A stretch of 64,000 nucleotides of DNA from Snodgrassella alvi_G (GTDB lineage Bacteria; Pseudomonadota; Gammaproteobacteria; Burkholderiales; Neisseriaceae). Of the stretch, positions 27,008 through 36,241 are shown in pieces. A program made the translations under genes and the position numbers. A model generated the notes under the pieces. That model had not been told where the DNA came from and ran no database searches. It saw only the letters and a list, made by a program, of their open reading frames with translations. Positions within the stretch are counted from its first letter, which is position 1. Each line of letters begins with the position of its first letter. Where the stretch lies: assembly GCA_946478525.1 (NCBI GenBank), contig CAMLCH010000001.1:143842-207841 (forward strand), read 5' to 3'.

Positions 27008-27960
27008 TGTAAAAGTTTGAGTTATTAAAGGTTTTTAATAATATTTAGTCACTAACAACCAGCTATAGTGTATAGAGGGGTCATGTGGTGACCAATGGTG
27101 AGCGGTACACGAACAGAAATTAGTTGTGTTCATATGCAGTCATTCAATAATCTTTTTGACTTGTAAATATTATTTGTTATCCGGTTGCACTTTATTTATT
27201 TCATTTTAATTTAAAGCAAAGAGTGAATCAGTATGAAAGTTATCTTTCTGAAAATCTGAGCTGATGATTTTACTCAAATGGCAGCAAGACAAGGTAAGCT
27301 AATCGGCATAAAATTAATAAATAAAATTTACAAAAGAAACCAATTAGTCTCATTTTCACACAAATTAATTTGCTTTAAAAGTATTTAAAAGGGAAATATA
27401 TTTTCAGTTTCAACCTTACATATGTGAATAAAATATTCCTGATACCTTATTTTTCATCCCAATTCTTTTCATTGCATTTGTAATGCATCGTACTTCCAGT
27501 TTTCAATAGCTTTAAGTGATCGCCAGTATGATACAGTTATGCCGACACCATCAGAATCACGTACACTATCTGCATCTAAAAATCCCACTTTTTGTTACGC
27601 TTTGGTGAATAGTTTCTCTGCTATGTCAGCGTAGCCGGCGTCCTCTGGTGTGCGTAGTTATTCGGACAGAATATTTAAATAACTGATGCTATCAGCTTTT
27701 AAAATTTCTTGATTTTCTTTTATTTGGTGGAAAAATAATGATAAATAGCATCAGTATTAAAAAATAAATTTTGATTCATTGGTGCTAACCATTGTATAAA
27801 TGCTTAATCCTTTGAATATGGTGGCTATATGATAATATGGTGTTAATGGCATAATTGCTTATTAATTATTTAATTTATGCCGTTACTCTGTTGAGAATTC
27901 TATTTATAATGATGGTAATTAATCAATGTATATTTCACGGTTGTGTCTTTTATTTGGTTT
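27008..27960. other. Long AT-rich divergent region with gene remains
   Basis: About 950 bases between divergent ilvA and the carboxypeptidase-like gene. The decayed monooxygenase gene (27385-27700) is listed separately. A plus-strand ATG at 27234 opens MKVIFLKI, a TGA, then about 40 further codons to 27390; this may be another relic but has no recognisable family. GGTCA/TGACC at 27079-27093 forms a small palindrome near ilvA. Confidence 0.4.
27385..27700 (-). pseudogene. Decayed antibiotic-biosynthesis-monooxygenase (ABM) domain gene
   Basis: One minus-strand frame reads LRTPEDAGYADIAEKLFTKA, stop, QKVGFLDADSVRDSDGVGI, TVSYWRSLKAIENWKYDA, then two stops, and finally YQEYFIHICKVETENIF before the terminal stop. 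The order GFL..SVRD..GITVSYW..AI..WK and ..Y....ICKVE is that of small ABM-fold monooxygenases of about 100 residues (HmoA-like). At least four in-frame stops make it non-functional, yet the frame is otherwise kept, so decay looks recent and mainly by point mutation. Confidence 0.72.
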
Positions 27961-29118
27961 ATGATGTTAACAGACTTAAAAATCATTATTAAATCGTTAT
28001 GCTTACTTTGCTTGAGTTTGGTTTTAGAGTGTGTCCGTGCTGAACCTGTACCAGAAATTAATGCTGCGGCTTATGTTGTAGCTGACCAGCAAAGTCAAAC
28101 TATATTGGCCAGTCGGGATTTGGATTCGCGTATAGAACCAGCGGCTTTAACTAAATTAATGACCACCTATCTGGTTTTTCAGGCTTTACAAAGTGGCAAA
28201 CTAAAGCCAGAAAGTATGCTTACTTTGCCAACAAGTGGTTGGCAATCGGATGGTAGTCGTATATTCATGCAACCTGATGTGCCGATGAAAGCTGAAACGG
28301 TTATTCAGGGTATGCTGACAATTTCTGCCAATGATGCTGCCATTACTTTGGCTACAGCGATAAGTGGTAGTGAAAAAGCTTTTGTTCGCCAGATGAATGA
28401 AGAAGCGGAAAAGATCGGGTTGAAGAATACACATTTCATCAATTGTACTGGACTGGCAGCTGAAGGTCAGTACAGTAGTGTTGGCGATTTGCTGCAACTA
28501 GCACAATTGCTGATCCAAAAATTTCCACAATATCAGAGTTGGTTTGCTATTAAATCTTTTACCAATAATGGTATTACTCAATTAAATCGTAATTTACTTC
28601 TTTTCAGAGATGATAAAGTAGATGGATTAGCCGTAGGCTATACCATTAATGGTGGTTACAATCTGGCGGTTAGTTCGAAACGGAATGGACGCAGTATTAT
28701 TGCTATTTTAGTGGGCGCTGACAGTAGTGAAGCCAGAGCAGCAGAAGGCAGTAAGTTAATTAGCTGGGCTCTGACTTCTTTTAATGTGGTGAAACTTTAT
28801 GATGGTGAACATAAAATTACTGATCTTTCAGTCTACAAGGGCGATAAGCCTTCTGTGCCTATTGGTTTTATCGATACCGCTTATGTTACTCAACCTATTG
28901 ATGGTGCTAAAAAACTGAAATCGCAGCTGGAAGCAGTCCGGCCGGTAGTTGCACCTATTCGCAAAGGTCTAGTGTTGGGAACATTGAAGTTAATAAATGA
29001 GAATAATCAGGTAGTGGCAGAAAAAAATGTGGTAGCTTTGGAAGAGGTAAAAGAAGCCCGGGGCAGGGATGGTTGGTTTAGTCGCTTATGGTATTGGTTT
29101 ACTAACTTATTTGCCTGA
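27961..29118 (+). CDS. D,D-carboxypeptidase (PBP5/6-type) homologue lacking catalytic Ser and KTG
   Basis: Peptidase S11 family protein, full length (385 residues from ATG 27961; GTG 27943 and ATG 27964 are alternatives, none with a good ribosome site). It has a signal peptide ending near ECVRA, the transpeptidase-like domain, the C-terminal beta domain and a terminal aromatic helix WFSRLWYWFTNLFA for membrane attachment. Active enzymes have SLTK; here residues 62-65 are ALTK, so the acylating Ser is Ala. SXN is kept (SAN, 122-124). The KTG triad is AVG at 224-226. The protein should not hydrolyse D-Ala-D-Ala or be acylated by penicillin; a structural or substrate-binding role is inference. 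Confidence 0.85.
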   Translation: MMLTDLKIIIKSLCLLCLSLVLECVRAEPVPEINAAAYVVADQQSQTILASRDLDSRIEPAALTKLMTTYLVFQALQSGKLKPESMLTLPTSGWQSDGSRIFMQPDVPMKAETVIQGMLTISANDAAITLATAISGSEKAFVRQMNEEAEKIGLKNTHFINCTGLAAEGQYSSVGDLLQLAQLLIQKFPQYQSWFAIKSFTNNGITQLNRNLLLFRDDKVDGLAVGYTINGGYNLAVSSKRNGRSIIAILVGADSSEARAAEGSKLISWALTSFNVVKLYDGEHKITDLSVYKGDKPSVPIGFIDTAYVTQPIDGAKKLKSQLEAVRPVVAPIRKGLVLGTLKLINENNQVVAEKNVVALEEVKEARGRDGWFSRLWYWFTNLFA

Positions 29119-29280
29119 TGGTTTGTAACTTGGTGAATCAACCCATTAGTAGTTTATTTATCTTGATCAGGTAAAGCGAATGCTGTTTAGCTCGGTTACT
29201 GGATTATTTTGTTGCTACAGAAAAAATCAGTCAGCCATTATTATTATTATTGAATTAAGATGTTAATGTTGAATTTGTTA

Positions 29281-29307
29281 AAAAACCCATCGACAGATGG
29301 GTTTTTC
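29281..29307. terminator. Bidirectional terminator between the PBP5-like gene and purA
   Basis: AAACCCATC pairs with GATGGGTTT around a four-base loop, A-run to the left and T-run to the right, ten bases from the purA stop. Confidence 0.9.
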
Positions 29308-29316
29308 TTTATTGCT

Positions 29317-30609
29317 TTACTCAAAAGGGTGTTCCATAAGAATAGTTTCTTCCCGATCAGGACCGGTTGAAATCATGGCAATACGAGCACCGCACAACTC
29401 TTCAATCTTTTTAAGATAGGCCTTCGCATTTTCCGGTAGTTCATCGTAGGTTTTTATCCCGAAAGTACTTTCCTGCCAGCCGGGCATGGTTTCATAGATC
29501 GGTGTGCAGGCAGCAACAGCTTCTGTTCCAAACGGAAGAATGTCGATTTTCTCACCATTATAATCGTAACCGACACAGATATTAATCGTGTCCATCCCAT
29601 CCATAACATCCAGTTTGGTTACACACAGACCGGTAATACCATTGACCTGAATTGAACGTTTCATTAATGCAGCATCAAACCAGCCACAGCGACGTGGGCG
29701 ACCGGTGACCGCACCGAATTCATTGCCTCGTTTTGCCAGTCCAGCACCGACACTGTCAAAAAGTTCGGTTGGAAATGGACCGGAACCAACACGAGTGGTA
29801 TATGCTTTAACAATCCCCAGCACATACTGTACTTTGGTGGGGCCAACACCGGAACCGACTGCGGCAGCACCGGCAACACAGTTAGAAGAGGTAACGTAAG
29901 GATAAGTACCATAATCGACATCCAGAAAAGTACCCTGCGCGCCTTCAAAGAGTAGGGATTCTCCTTGTTCGTTCATGGTATTCAGTTCTCGGGATACATC
30001 GCCAACCATTGGTCTGATCTGTTCAGCCAGTTTCAATGTTTGCTGGTAAATTTCCAGCGCATCTAAAGGATCCTGACCATACAGTCCGGTTAGCTGACAA
30101 TTGTAGATTGCGACAACTTCTTGAATTTTTTGCTGTAGAGTTTCTGGCTGGAATAAATCCATTACCCGAACTGCTCGGCGGGCAATTTTGTCTTCATAAG
30201 CAGGGCCAATGCCTCGGCCTGTGGTGCCAATTTTTTTATCGCCTTTTGCGTTTTCGCGTGCATGATCAAGCGCTATATGATAGGGCAGAATAAGCGGGCA
30301 GGTGGGCGCGATGGTAAGTTGTTTAGTGACGTCAATGCCGGCTGCCTGTAGTTCAGCCATTTCACTTAATAATGCTTCTGGTGATAAGACGACACCGGAA
30401 CCAATAAAACAGCGTTTGCCTGCATGCAGAATACCACTGGGAATAAGGCGTAGTATGGTTTTCTTGCCATTAACTACCAGTGTATGTCCTGCATTGTGTC
30501 CGCCCTGATAGCGAACCACACCAGAGGCGCGTTCTGTTAACCAGTCTACAATTTTACCTTTGCCTTCATCCCCCCATTGGGTGCCGACAACGACGACGTT
30601 TTTTGCCAT
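29317..30609 (-). CDS. purA: Adenylosuccinate synthetase
   Basis: Makes adenylosuccinate from IMP, aspartate and GTP on the way to AMP. The 430 residues start MAKNVVVVGTQWGDEGKGKIVDWL with the GTP-binding GDEGKGK loop; GGHNAGHTLVV carries the catalytic His, and GTTGRGIGPAYEDK and TRVGSGPFPTE are conserved. It follows hisZ by 31 bases in the same orientation, a pairing found across betaproteobacteria. Confidence 0.98.
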   Translation of the reverse strand: MAKNVVVVGTQWGDEGKGKIVDWLTERASGVVRYQGGHNAGHTLVVNGKKTILRLIPSGILHAGKRCFIGSGVVLSPEALLSEMAELQAAGIDVTKQLTIAPTCPLILPYHIALDHARENAKGDKKIGTTGRGIGPAYEDKIARRAVRVMDLFQPETLQQKIQEVVAIYNCQLTGLYGQDPLDALEIYQQTLKLAEQIRPMVGDVSRELNTMNEQGESLLFEGAQGTFLDVDYGTYPYVTSSNCVAGAAAVGSGVGPTKVQYVLGIVKAYTTRVGSGPFPTELFDSVGAGLAKRGNEFGAVTGRPRRCGWFDAALMKRSIQVNGITGLCVTKLDVMDGMDTINICVGYDYNGEKIDILPFGTEAVAACTPIYETMPGWQESTFGIKTYDELPENAKAYLKKIEELCGARIAMISTGPDREETILMEHPFE

Positions 30610-30640
30610 ATGCTGTTACCTGCTCATACTAAGAGTTAAA

Positions 30641-31798
30641 TTATTGCGATAAAGGAATAATCTGCCATTGCTGTTCATACCAGACCAGTTGGCGATTGCA
30701 TCCTTTATGATTTTGATGTTCGGGTGTATAGTCAATGATGACGCATTCACCAGCTAAGCGTAATTGTTCTATTTCTTTTTTTGCTTTGATCACATCGTGA
30801 ATACTGACTTTAATGCCTTGTGGTTTTTCCACTGGAGTTAAATGCTTAATGAAATCTCGTAAGTCAAAGCTGAATCCTGAAGCCGGACGACTACGGCCAA
30901 AATACTGACCTAAACCATCATATCTGCCACCGCGCGCAAGCGCAGCCGGCCATTCATTATTATAGGCTGCAAACAATAAACCTGTGTGATAGTTATCAAC
31001 CTGTAATTCACTCAAATCAATAAATATATCGTGTTCGCTGAAATATGTACAGATTTGCTGCAACTGCTGTAAGGCATCTTTAATTGCCGGCAAATCAGGT
31101 AATTGTTCAGATGCCAGCTGTAAAACTTCTTTGGGACCATATAGAGTAGGCAAAACGGCGAAGGCTGTTGCCCAAAGTGGTTCTAGCTGCCATTGTCTGA
31201 CATGCTCTTCTATTGCCTGGCGATCTTTATTCTGCATTTGTTGCAACAAAGTAGTGGCCTGATACGTATTTAATTGGGCTGCCTGTGCCAGTGTATTGAA
31301 GATACCAATATGGCCTAAAGATAGAGTGGGGGTGTTAATATCAAAAGTAGCCAGGCTTTTAAGCATTAAATCAATTAATTCGATATCTGCTTCAATACCA
31401 GCATAGCCATATAATTCGGCACCAATTTGCAATGGTTCCCGGGTACTCAGAAAGCCATCCGGGCGGGCATGTACGACCGAGCCAGCGTAACATAATCGGT
31501 TAATGCCACTGTTAGCGGATAATAAATGAGCATCTATCCTTGCGACCTGAGGGGTAATATCAGCCCGCAAACCAAGCTGACGTCCACTAAGCTGATCAAC
31601 GATACGAATGGTTTTTAAAGATAAACCTTCATCTATTCTGGTTAGTAGCGAGGTACTGTATTCCAGTAAGGGAGGGCTAACGAGCTCGTATCCATGGACT
31701 CGAAAAAGTGCTAATAATTTTTCTCTGGCACTTTCTACCTGCCGTGCGGCAGATGGGAGGATGTCGGCGATGTTTTCGGGCAGTTGCCAAGACTGCAT
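30641..31798 (-). CDS. hisZ: ATP phosphoribosyltransferase regulatory subunit
   Basis: Histidyl-tRNA-synthetase-like protein without aminoacylation activity that forms the active enzyme with a short HisG in the first step of histidine synthesis. The 385 residues begin MQSWQLPENIADILPSAARQVESAR and show the class II core LRADITPQVARIDA, VVHARPDGFLSTREPLQIGAELYG, then RGGRYDGLGQYFGRSRPASGFSFDL. There is no anticodon-binding domain. hisG is not in this window. Confidence 0.94.
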   Translation of the reverse strand: MQSWQLPENIADILPSAARQVESAREKLLALFRVHGYELVSPPLLEYSTSLLTRIDEGLSLKTIRIVDQLSGRQLGLRADITPQVARIDAHLLSANSGINRLCYAGSVVHARPDGFLSTREPLQIGAELYGYAGIEADIELIDLMLKSLATFDINTPTLSLGHIGIFNTLAQAAQLNTYQATTLLQQMQNKDRQAIEEHVRQWQLEPLWATAFAVLPTLYGPKEVLQLASEQLPDLPAIKDALQQLQQICTYFSEHDIFIDLSELQVDNYHTGLLFAAYNNEWPAALARGGRYDGLGQYFGRSRPASGFSFDLRDFIKHLTPVEKPQGIKVSIHDVIKAKKEIEQLRLAGECVIIDYTPEHQNHKGCNRQLVWYEQQWQIIPLSQ

Positions 31799-31821
31799 TG
31801 TTATTCCTCACAAAACACAAG

Positions 31822-31846
31822 ACACACTGACCCAAGTTCAGTGTGT
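31822..31846 (-). terminator. Hairpin between uppP and hisZ
   Basis: ACACACTGA pairs with TCAGTGTGT around a seven-base loop, 24 bases upstream of the hisZ ATG. The minus strand lacks a strong U-run, so it may terminate uppP weakly or shape the hisZ leader. Confidence 0.5.
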
Positions 31847-31949
31847 AAGAGATAAGAGATGAAAAGGCTATTGTTACTAATGCCTAAATTTATTAATTAA
31901 AACTTTATCACAATTTAACGTTTTTAGACCAGTAACATTTCAGCATATT

Positions 31950-32768
31950 TTACCATTTTACCCATCCAGTTACCCAAGTCAATATGATGATGCCACCGAA
32001 AATAATCCGGTACCAGGCAAAAGGAACATAATTTTTATGTGACACAAATCGTAAGAGCGCTTTGACTGCTATCAGGGCTGAAACAAAAGCAGCAATAAAA
32101 CCGACAGCAATTAAAAGCAAATCATCGCGGGTAAATTCGTGGATATGTTTAAGCATATCGTAACCAGTTGCGGCAATCATAACCGGAACAGCGAGAAAAA
32201 ACGAAAATTCTGTAGCAGTTTTTCGTTCAATCCCCCATAGCATACCACCCATAATGGTGCTACCCGAACGTGAAGTGCCCGGAACTAAAGCCAGAATCTG
32301 AGCCAAACCAACAATTAATGCGTCTACTGGGCGCATTTGCTCAACGGTTTTAATCTTGGGCTCGATTTTGCTTTGTCGTTTTTCAATCCATAAAATCAAG
32401 AGGCCGCCAATGACTAGAGCAGTAGCGACACTAATGGGATTGAACAGATAATGTTTAATCTGTTCACTAAATAATAAGCCAACAATGGCTGCCGGAATAA
32501 AGGCAATTGCCAGATTAAGAACAAAACGATTGGTTGCAGGCTCTTTACCGATATGAGTTATGATGTGAGCAAAACGATGTTTGTACTCAAATATGATGGC
32601 TAAAATAGCACCCAGCTGAATGGTGATATCAAATACTTCACCGGTAGTTTCGAATTTTAGCAAATTACCGGCTACAATCAAATGACCAGTGCTGGACACA
32701 GGAATAAATTCCGTTAATCCTTCTACAATGCCTAATATCAGGGCTTTAATAAATAATATAATATCCAT
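31950..32768 (-). CDS. uppP: Undecaprenyl-diphosphate phosphatase
   Basis: Inner-membrane enzyme (BacA family) recycling undecaprenyl diphosphate to the monophosphate lipid carrier for cell-wall synthesis. 272 residues with about eight helices. The active-site segments EGLTEFIPVSSTGHLIV (residues 16-32) and PGTSRSGSTIMGG (near 170) are intact. Flanked by hairpins on both sides, so probably monocistronic. Confidence 0.96.
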   Translation of the reverse strand: MDIILFIKALILGIVEGLTEFIPVSSTGHLIVAGNLLKFETTGEVFDITIQLGAILAIIFEYKHRFAHIITHIGKEPATNRFVLNLAIAFIPAAIVGLLFSEQIKHYLFNPISVATALVIGGLLILWIEKRQSKIEPKIKTVEQMRPVDALIVGLAQILALVPGTSRSGSTIMGGMLWGIERKTATEFSFFLAVPVMIAATGYDMLKHIHEFTRDDLLLIAVGFIAAFVSALIAVKALLRFVSHKNYVPFAWYRIIFGGIIILTWVTGWVKW

Positions 32769-32820
32769 AATAACTACTATGACTTATAACAACATTCAAT
32801 AAATTGACAACTAAACAAAT

Positions 32821-32852
32821 TAATAGTGTGTTTGGTTAGAAACACACTATTA
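32821..32852 (-). terminator. Terminator after dsbA
   Basis: A 13-base perfect stem (TAATAGTGTGTTT with its complement, loop GGTTAG) lies 19 bases after the dsbA stop. Confidence 0.75.
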
Positions 32853-32870
32853 TTAAGATTACAATAATTA

Positions 32871-33566
32871 TTAATGATTACTTGATCCAGCTAATGATGC
32901 ACCTAAGCTTTTTGGTAGTTTAGGCATACTCGCTATACGACTGCTATTTTCATTACGTACTTTTTCAATTAGGCTTTTCATCGTTTTCATGCCGGCTTCA
33001 AAGCCATTATTAAATTTAATCTGATATTTACCACCGACAATAACTATAGGTGTACTGGTGATGTTGTATTGCTGAACTAGCTGGCGCATTTTATTGGTTT
33101 CTGCAGTGTTTTCCAGTGTGTTATAAGCTTTGATCAGTTTATTACCGTCAAAAGATTTTTGTTCAGCAGCCCATTTATTGAAAACGGTTGGATTTGCTAG
33201 TTCTATATTCTGTTCTACTACAGCTTTAAAAATAGCCGGATCAGCACTTTGCTTCATACCAGTACTGTTAACGGCGGCAGCGATACGTGCCAGATTGAAA
33301 TAGGCATCATTATTCCATACTACATGCACTGCTCGCATATAAGTGTCTGGAGCAAAAGATTTCATTTCTTTGAGCAAATAGGGTTCAAGATGATGGCAAT
33401 GTATACAGTTGTAAGCGAAAAATTCCAGTACTTCTATTTTATTTTTATGCTGTTGCGCAATAGGCTTTTCTAAAACTGTGTAATCAACATTGAGCACAGC
33501 AGCCTGTGCTGATCCACATATCAAAATAAAGCTGCTGGCAATAATGGCAAAAAATTTTTTTAGCAT
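32871..33566 (-). CDS. dsbA: Thiol:disulfide interchange protein DsbA
   Basis: Periplasmic oxidase that introduces disulfides into exported proteins and is reoxidised by DsbB. The 231 residues start with a signal peptide ending SAQA. The active site is CIHC within FAYNCIHCHHLEPYL, a variant of the E. coli CPHC and like the CVHC of Neisseria DsbA. The cis-Pro loop is TSTPIVIVGG. A Ser-rich C-terminal tail follows the fold. It starts 33 bases after the SPOR-protein stop and may share its transcript. Confidence 0.94.
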   Translation of the reverse strand: MLKKFFAIIASSFILICGSAQAAVLNVDYTVLEKPIAQQHKNKIEVLEFFAYNCIHCHHLEPYLLKEMKSFAPDTYMRAVHVVWNNDAYFNLARIAAAVNSTGMKQSADPAIFKAVVEQNIELANPTVFNKWAAEQKSFDGNKLIKAYNTLENTAETNKMRQLVQQYNITSTPIVIVGGKYQIKFNNGFEAGMKTMKSLIEKVRNENSSRIASMPKLPKSLGASLAGSSNH

Positions 33567-33599
33567 TTGATTGTCCTATCAATAAATAGATTAGTTTGT

Positions 33600-34292
33600 C
33601 TAAGGGGCATTTTTGGTCAGACTGTCAAAGTTATTCTTTTTTAGGGTTTGTTGTACTTGATTAGCTTCTTGTTGATTCATTTTATTGGTGATGACACGAT
33701 ATCTAGTATTACCTTTAATATTAACTGTGGCGATATTGCTGTCAATACCAAGCATGACCAGTTTAGCACGTTGTGCATCTGCATCGGTAAGATTATTAAA
33801 AGAACCTATTTGCAAATAAACTTTATTTTTAGTGTTTTGTTTTTTTTGTGTATCTTGCAGGGCTTTTTCAATACTGCCACTCTCTAAGATCTGTTCCGGG
33901 GTAACAGTTGGCGGATTTTCCGTTTTGATGGATTTACCACTATTTGGCGTTGTTACTGGGGTATGAGAAGGAATATCTGGTGTATTTGGTCTGTTTGGTT
34001 GCGCATTAATTTGAGAAGCGGAAACAGCTGGTGTGGAAGCGGACTCAGCAGGCTGACTAGCTGTTGGTGTAGGTAATGTGACCGGCGGTAAGTCCGGTAT
34101 TGATGAGGCAGGCGGTGTTAATATCTCAGGTGCGGAAGCCGGGGTATTATTTACCACTGGATTTTTAAAATCTGATTTGCTTTTGTTCAGAAAATATAAA
34201 ATACCAGCAATAATCATGGTGGCAATCAGTAAGCCAACAATGAAACTAGTGAGACCGTTTCCAGTTTGTCGGGTTGGAGAATTTCTGTGCAT
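33600..34292 (-). CDS. SPOR-domain cell-envelope protein
   Basis: Bitopic inner-membrane protein of the FtsN/DamX type. A short basic N-terminus precedes one helix (GLTSFIVGLLIATMIIAGILYFL written in part, residues 13-35), then a Pro/Ser/Thr/Ala-rich periplasmic linker to about residue 145, and a C-terminal SPOR domain (VYLQIGSFNNLTDADAQRAK to the end) that binds denuded septal peptidoglycan. 230 residues. Which division protein it corresponds to is not decided by sequence. Upstream of dsbA in the same orientation. Confidence 0.85.
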   Translation of the reverse strand: MHRNSPTRQTGNGLTSFIVGLLIATMIIAGILYFLNKSKSDFKNPVVNNTPASAPEILTPPASSIPDLPPVTLPTPTASQPAESASTPAVSASQINAQPNRPNTPDIPSHTPVTTPNSGKSIKTENPPTVTPEQILESGSIEKALQDTQKKQNTKNKVYLQIGSFNNLTDADAQRAKLVMLGIDSNIATVNIKGNTRYRVITNKMNQQEANQVQQTLKKNNFDSLTKNAP

Positions 34293-34382
34293 GATGAAGC
34301 CTTTATATGAGCACTAAATTTAGCGAAGTAGAGTAGGTAATACAGTTTTCTGATTAATTAATCTACTTTCTGAGGCCGTCTA

Positions 34383-35879
34383 TTATAATGCACGCCGGAA
34401 ACTTATGGCGCGTAAAATATGAGTGGTTTCGACATCAGTGGCTTCAGCCAGATCTGCTATGGTGCGAGCAATACGTAAAAGTCGGTGAAAGCTGCGTGCA
34501 GATAAGGATAATTTTTCCATAGATGCAGCTAAGGTTTGTTTGGCTGCGGAAGTTATGCAGGCAATTTCATCCAGTTCACGATTAGTCAAATGGGCATTAA
34601 TTTTGTTTTGGCGTTGATACTGACGCTGTCGCGCTGCTTCAACTCTTTGCCTAATCGTAGCACTGTTTTCCCCTGTAGCTTGTTGTAACAAGTCACAGGT
34701 TGGTAAGCTGGGAACTTCAATCGTTAAATCTATCCGGTCCAGTAATGGACCAGAAATTTTGTTGCGATATCGGGCAATGGCTTCAGGTGTGCAGCGACAG
34801 GCTTTTTTAGGATGACCTAAGAAACCACACGGACATGGATTCATTGCCGCAATTAATTGAAAACGAGCTGGATAAGTGGCTTGACGTGCCGCACGTGAAA
34901 TATGAATCTCACCGCTTTCAAGCGGTTCCCGCATTACTTCTAATACTTTGCGGTCAAATTCAGGCAATTCATCCAAAAACAGAACGCCATGATGAGCCAG
35001 TGAAATTTCACCCGGTTTGGGGTCGGATCCGCCGCCAACCAAAGCTACAGCTGAGGTGCTGTGATGTGGCGAGCGAAAAGGTCGGGCATGCAGATATTGT
35101 TGTTGTTCATGTGGCAACAGTGATTGTAATGACCAAACACTAATTAGTTCATGGTCTGTCAGGGGAGGCAATATTCCTGGTAAGCGCTGAGCCAGCATTG
35201 ATTTTCCAGTACCTGGTGGACCGGACATTAGTAAACTATGCCCGCCAGCGGCGGCAATTTCCAATGCTAACTTGGCCGTCTGTTGTCCGCGAACATCGGC
35301 CATATCTGGATGTTCAGCTAAGCTGGATTCAGGAGGTGTGGGCCGTTGTTCAATTGGCGTTAGAAGTTGCTGCTGATTAAAATGAGCCACGACAGTAGCC
35401 AAAGTTTGTGCACCATAAACGATTGCCTGAGGCAGAAGGGCAGTTTGTACCGCATTCGATTCTGGCAGAATAAACGCTCGCTGCGACAACTGTGCAGCAT
35501 GTGCCATAGCAATGGCACCTCTGATAGGCCGAATCTGACCTGACAAACCAAGCTCGCCGGCAAATTCATAATGGTGTAGGTTTTTCTGATCCACCTGACC
35601 GGAGGCTGCCAGAATACCAATGGCAATCGGCAGATCAAAACGACCTGACTCTTTTGGTAAATCGGCCGGTGCCAGATTGACAGTAATTTTTTTTGCCGGA
35701 AAATCAAAACCAGACTGAGTGATAGCCGCTCGTACCCGATCACGACTTTCTTTCACTTCAGTATCCGGTAAGCCTACTATGTTAAACGACGGTAATCCGT
35801 TGGCTAAATGGGCTTCAACTTCTACCAAAGGAGCAGCCATACCGGCTAAAGCTCGACTGTATACAACTGCCCATGTCAT
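34383..35879 (-). CDS. comM: ComM/YifB family Mg-chelatase-like AAA+ ATPase
   Basis: Hexameric helicase that promotes branch migration when DNA taken up by transformation is integrated. The 498 residues have the N-terminal ChlI-like domain (LPSFNIVGLPDTEVKESRDRVRAA), Walker A MSGPPGTGKSMLAQRLPGILPP near residue 215, Walker B GVLFLDELPEFDRK, the Cys-rich insert NPCPCGFLGHPKKACRC and a C-terminal Mg_chelatase_C helical domain. Its presence suits, but does not prove, natural competence. Preceded by ubiK at 11 bases. Confidence 0.95.
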   Translation of the reverse strand: MTWAVVYSRALAGMAAPLVEVEAHLANGLPSFNIVGLPDTEVKESRDRVRAAITQSGFDFPAKKITVNLAPADLPKESGRFDLPIAIGILAASGQVDQKNLHHYEFAGELGLSGQIRPIRGAIAMAHAAQLSQRAFILPESNAVQTALLPQAIVYGAQTLATVVAHFNQQQLLTPIEQRPTPPESSLAEHPDMADVRGQQTAKLALEIAAAGGHSLLMSGPPGTGKSMLAQRLPGILPPLTDHELISVWSLQSLLPHEQQQYLHARPFRSPHHSTSAVALVGGGSDPKPGEISLAHHGVLFLDELPEFDRKVLEVMREPLESGEIHISRAARQATYPARFQLIAAMNPCPCGFLGHPKKACRCTPEAIARYRNKISGPLLDRIDLTIEVPSLPTCDLLQQATGENSATIRQRVEAARQRQYQRQNKINAHLTNRELDEIACITSAAKQTLAASMEKLSLSARSFHRLLRIARTIADLAEATDVETTHILRAISFRRAL

Positions 35880-35890
35880 GTATTCATCCT

Positions 35891-36241
35891 TCAGACAGAT
35901 GTTTGATCATTTTCTGCAGTTGTTTCTGCTGATGAAGGTGCATCAGAAGGAGAGATACTCTCTGCTAAATGTTGTTCTGGGGAGAGATCTTTGGCTGGTT
36001 GCTCGGGCTGTACCAAGGCGGTAATTTCATTAACTTTTGCTTCTAATTCGGCAAGCTTCTCACGGGTTTTTAGTAAAACTTGCTGCTGAATATCAAATTC
36101 TTCTCGGGTTACCAGATCCAAACGATTAAAAGCACTGCCCAATATGGCTTTGATGTTTTGTTCCACATCTTTAATAGGACTGTTAGCAATAGCATCACTA
36201 ATTTTAACGCTGATATCATCAAAAAACTGTTTATTAAGCAT
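35891..36241 (-). CDS. ubiK: Ubiquinone biosynthesis accessory factor UbiK
   Basis: Small membrane-fusogenic (BMFP/YqiC) protein that assists UbiJ and the Ubi complex in aerobic ubiquinone synthesis. Residues 1-75 match the family: a helical start MLNKQFFDDISVKISDAIANSP and a coiled coil VTREEFDIQQQVLLKTREKLAELEAKV. The last 35-40 residues are an added acidic Ser/Thr/Glu-rich tail that makes it longer (116) than the usual 80-95. AGAGGA lies eight bases before the ATG. Operon with comM. Confidence 0.9.
   Translation of the reverse strand: MLNKQFFDDISVKISDAIANSPIKDVEQNIKAILGSAFNRLDLVTREEFDIQQQVLLKTREKLAELEAKVNEITALVQPEQPAKDLSPEQHLAESISPSDAPSSAETTAENDQTSV

Noticed and set aside
34373..34381. 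AGGCCGTCT, nine bases of the neisserial AG-DUS, near comM
   Set aside because: It lacks the GAA end, and the only other partial match (TGCGTCTGAA near 42818) differs inside the core. Two imperfect copies in 64 kb are no evidence for an uptake-sequence dialect.
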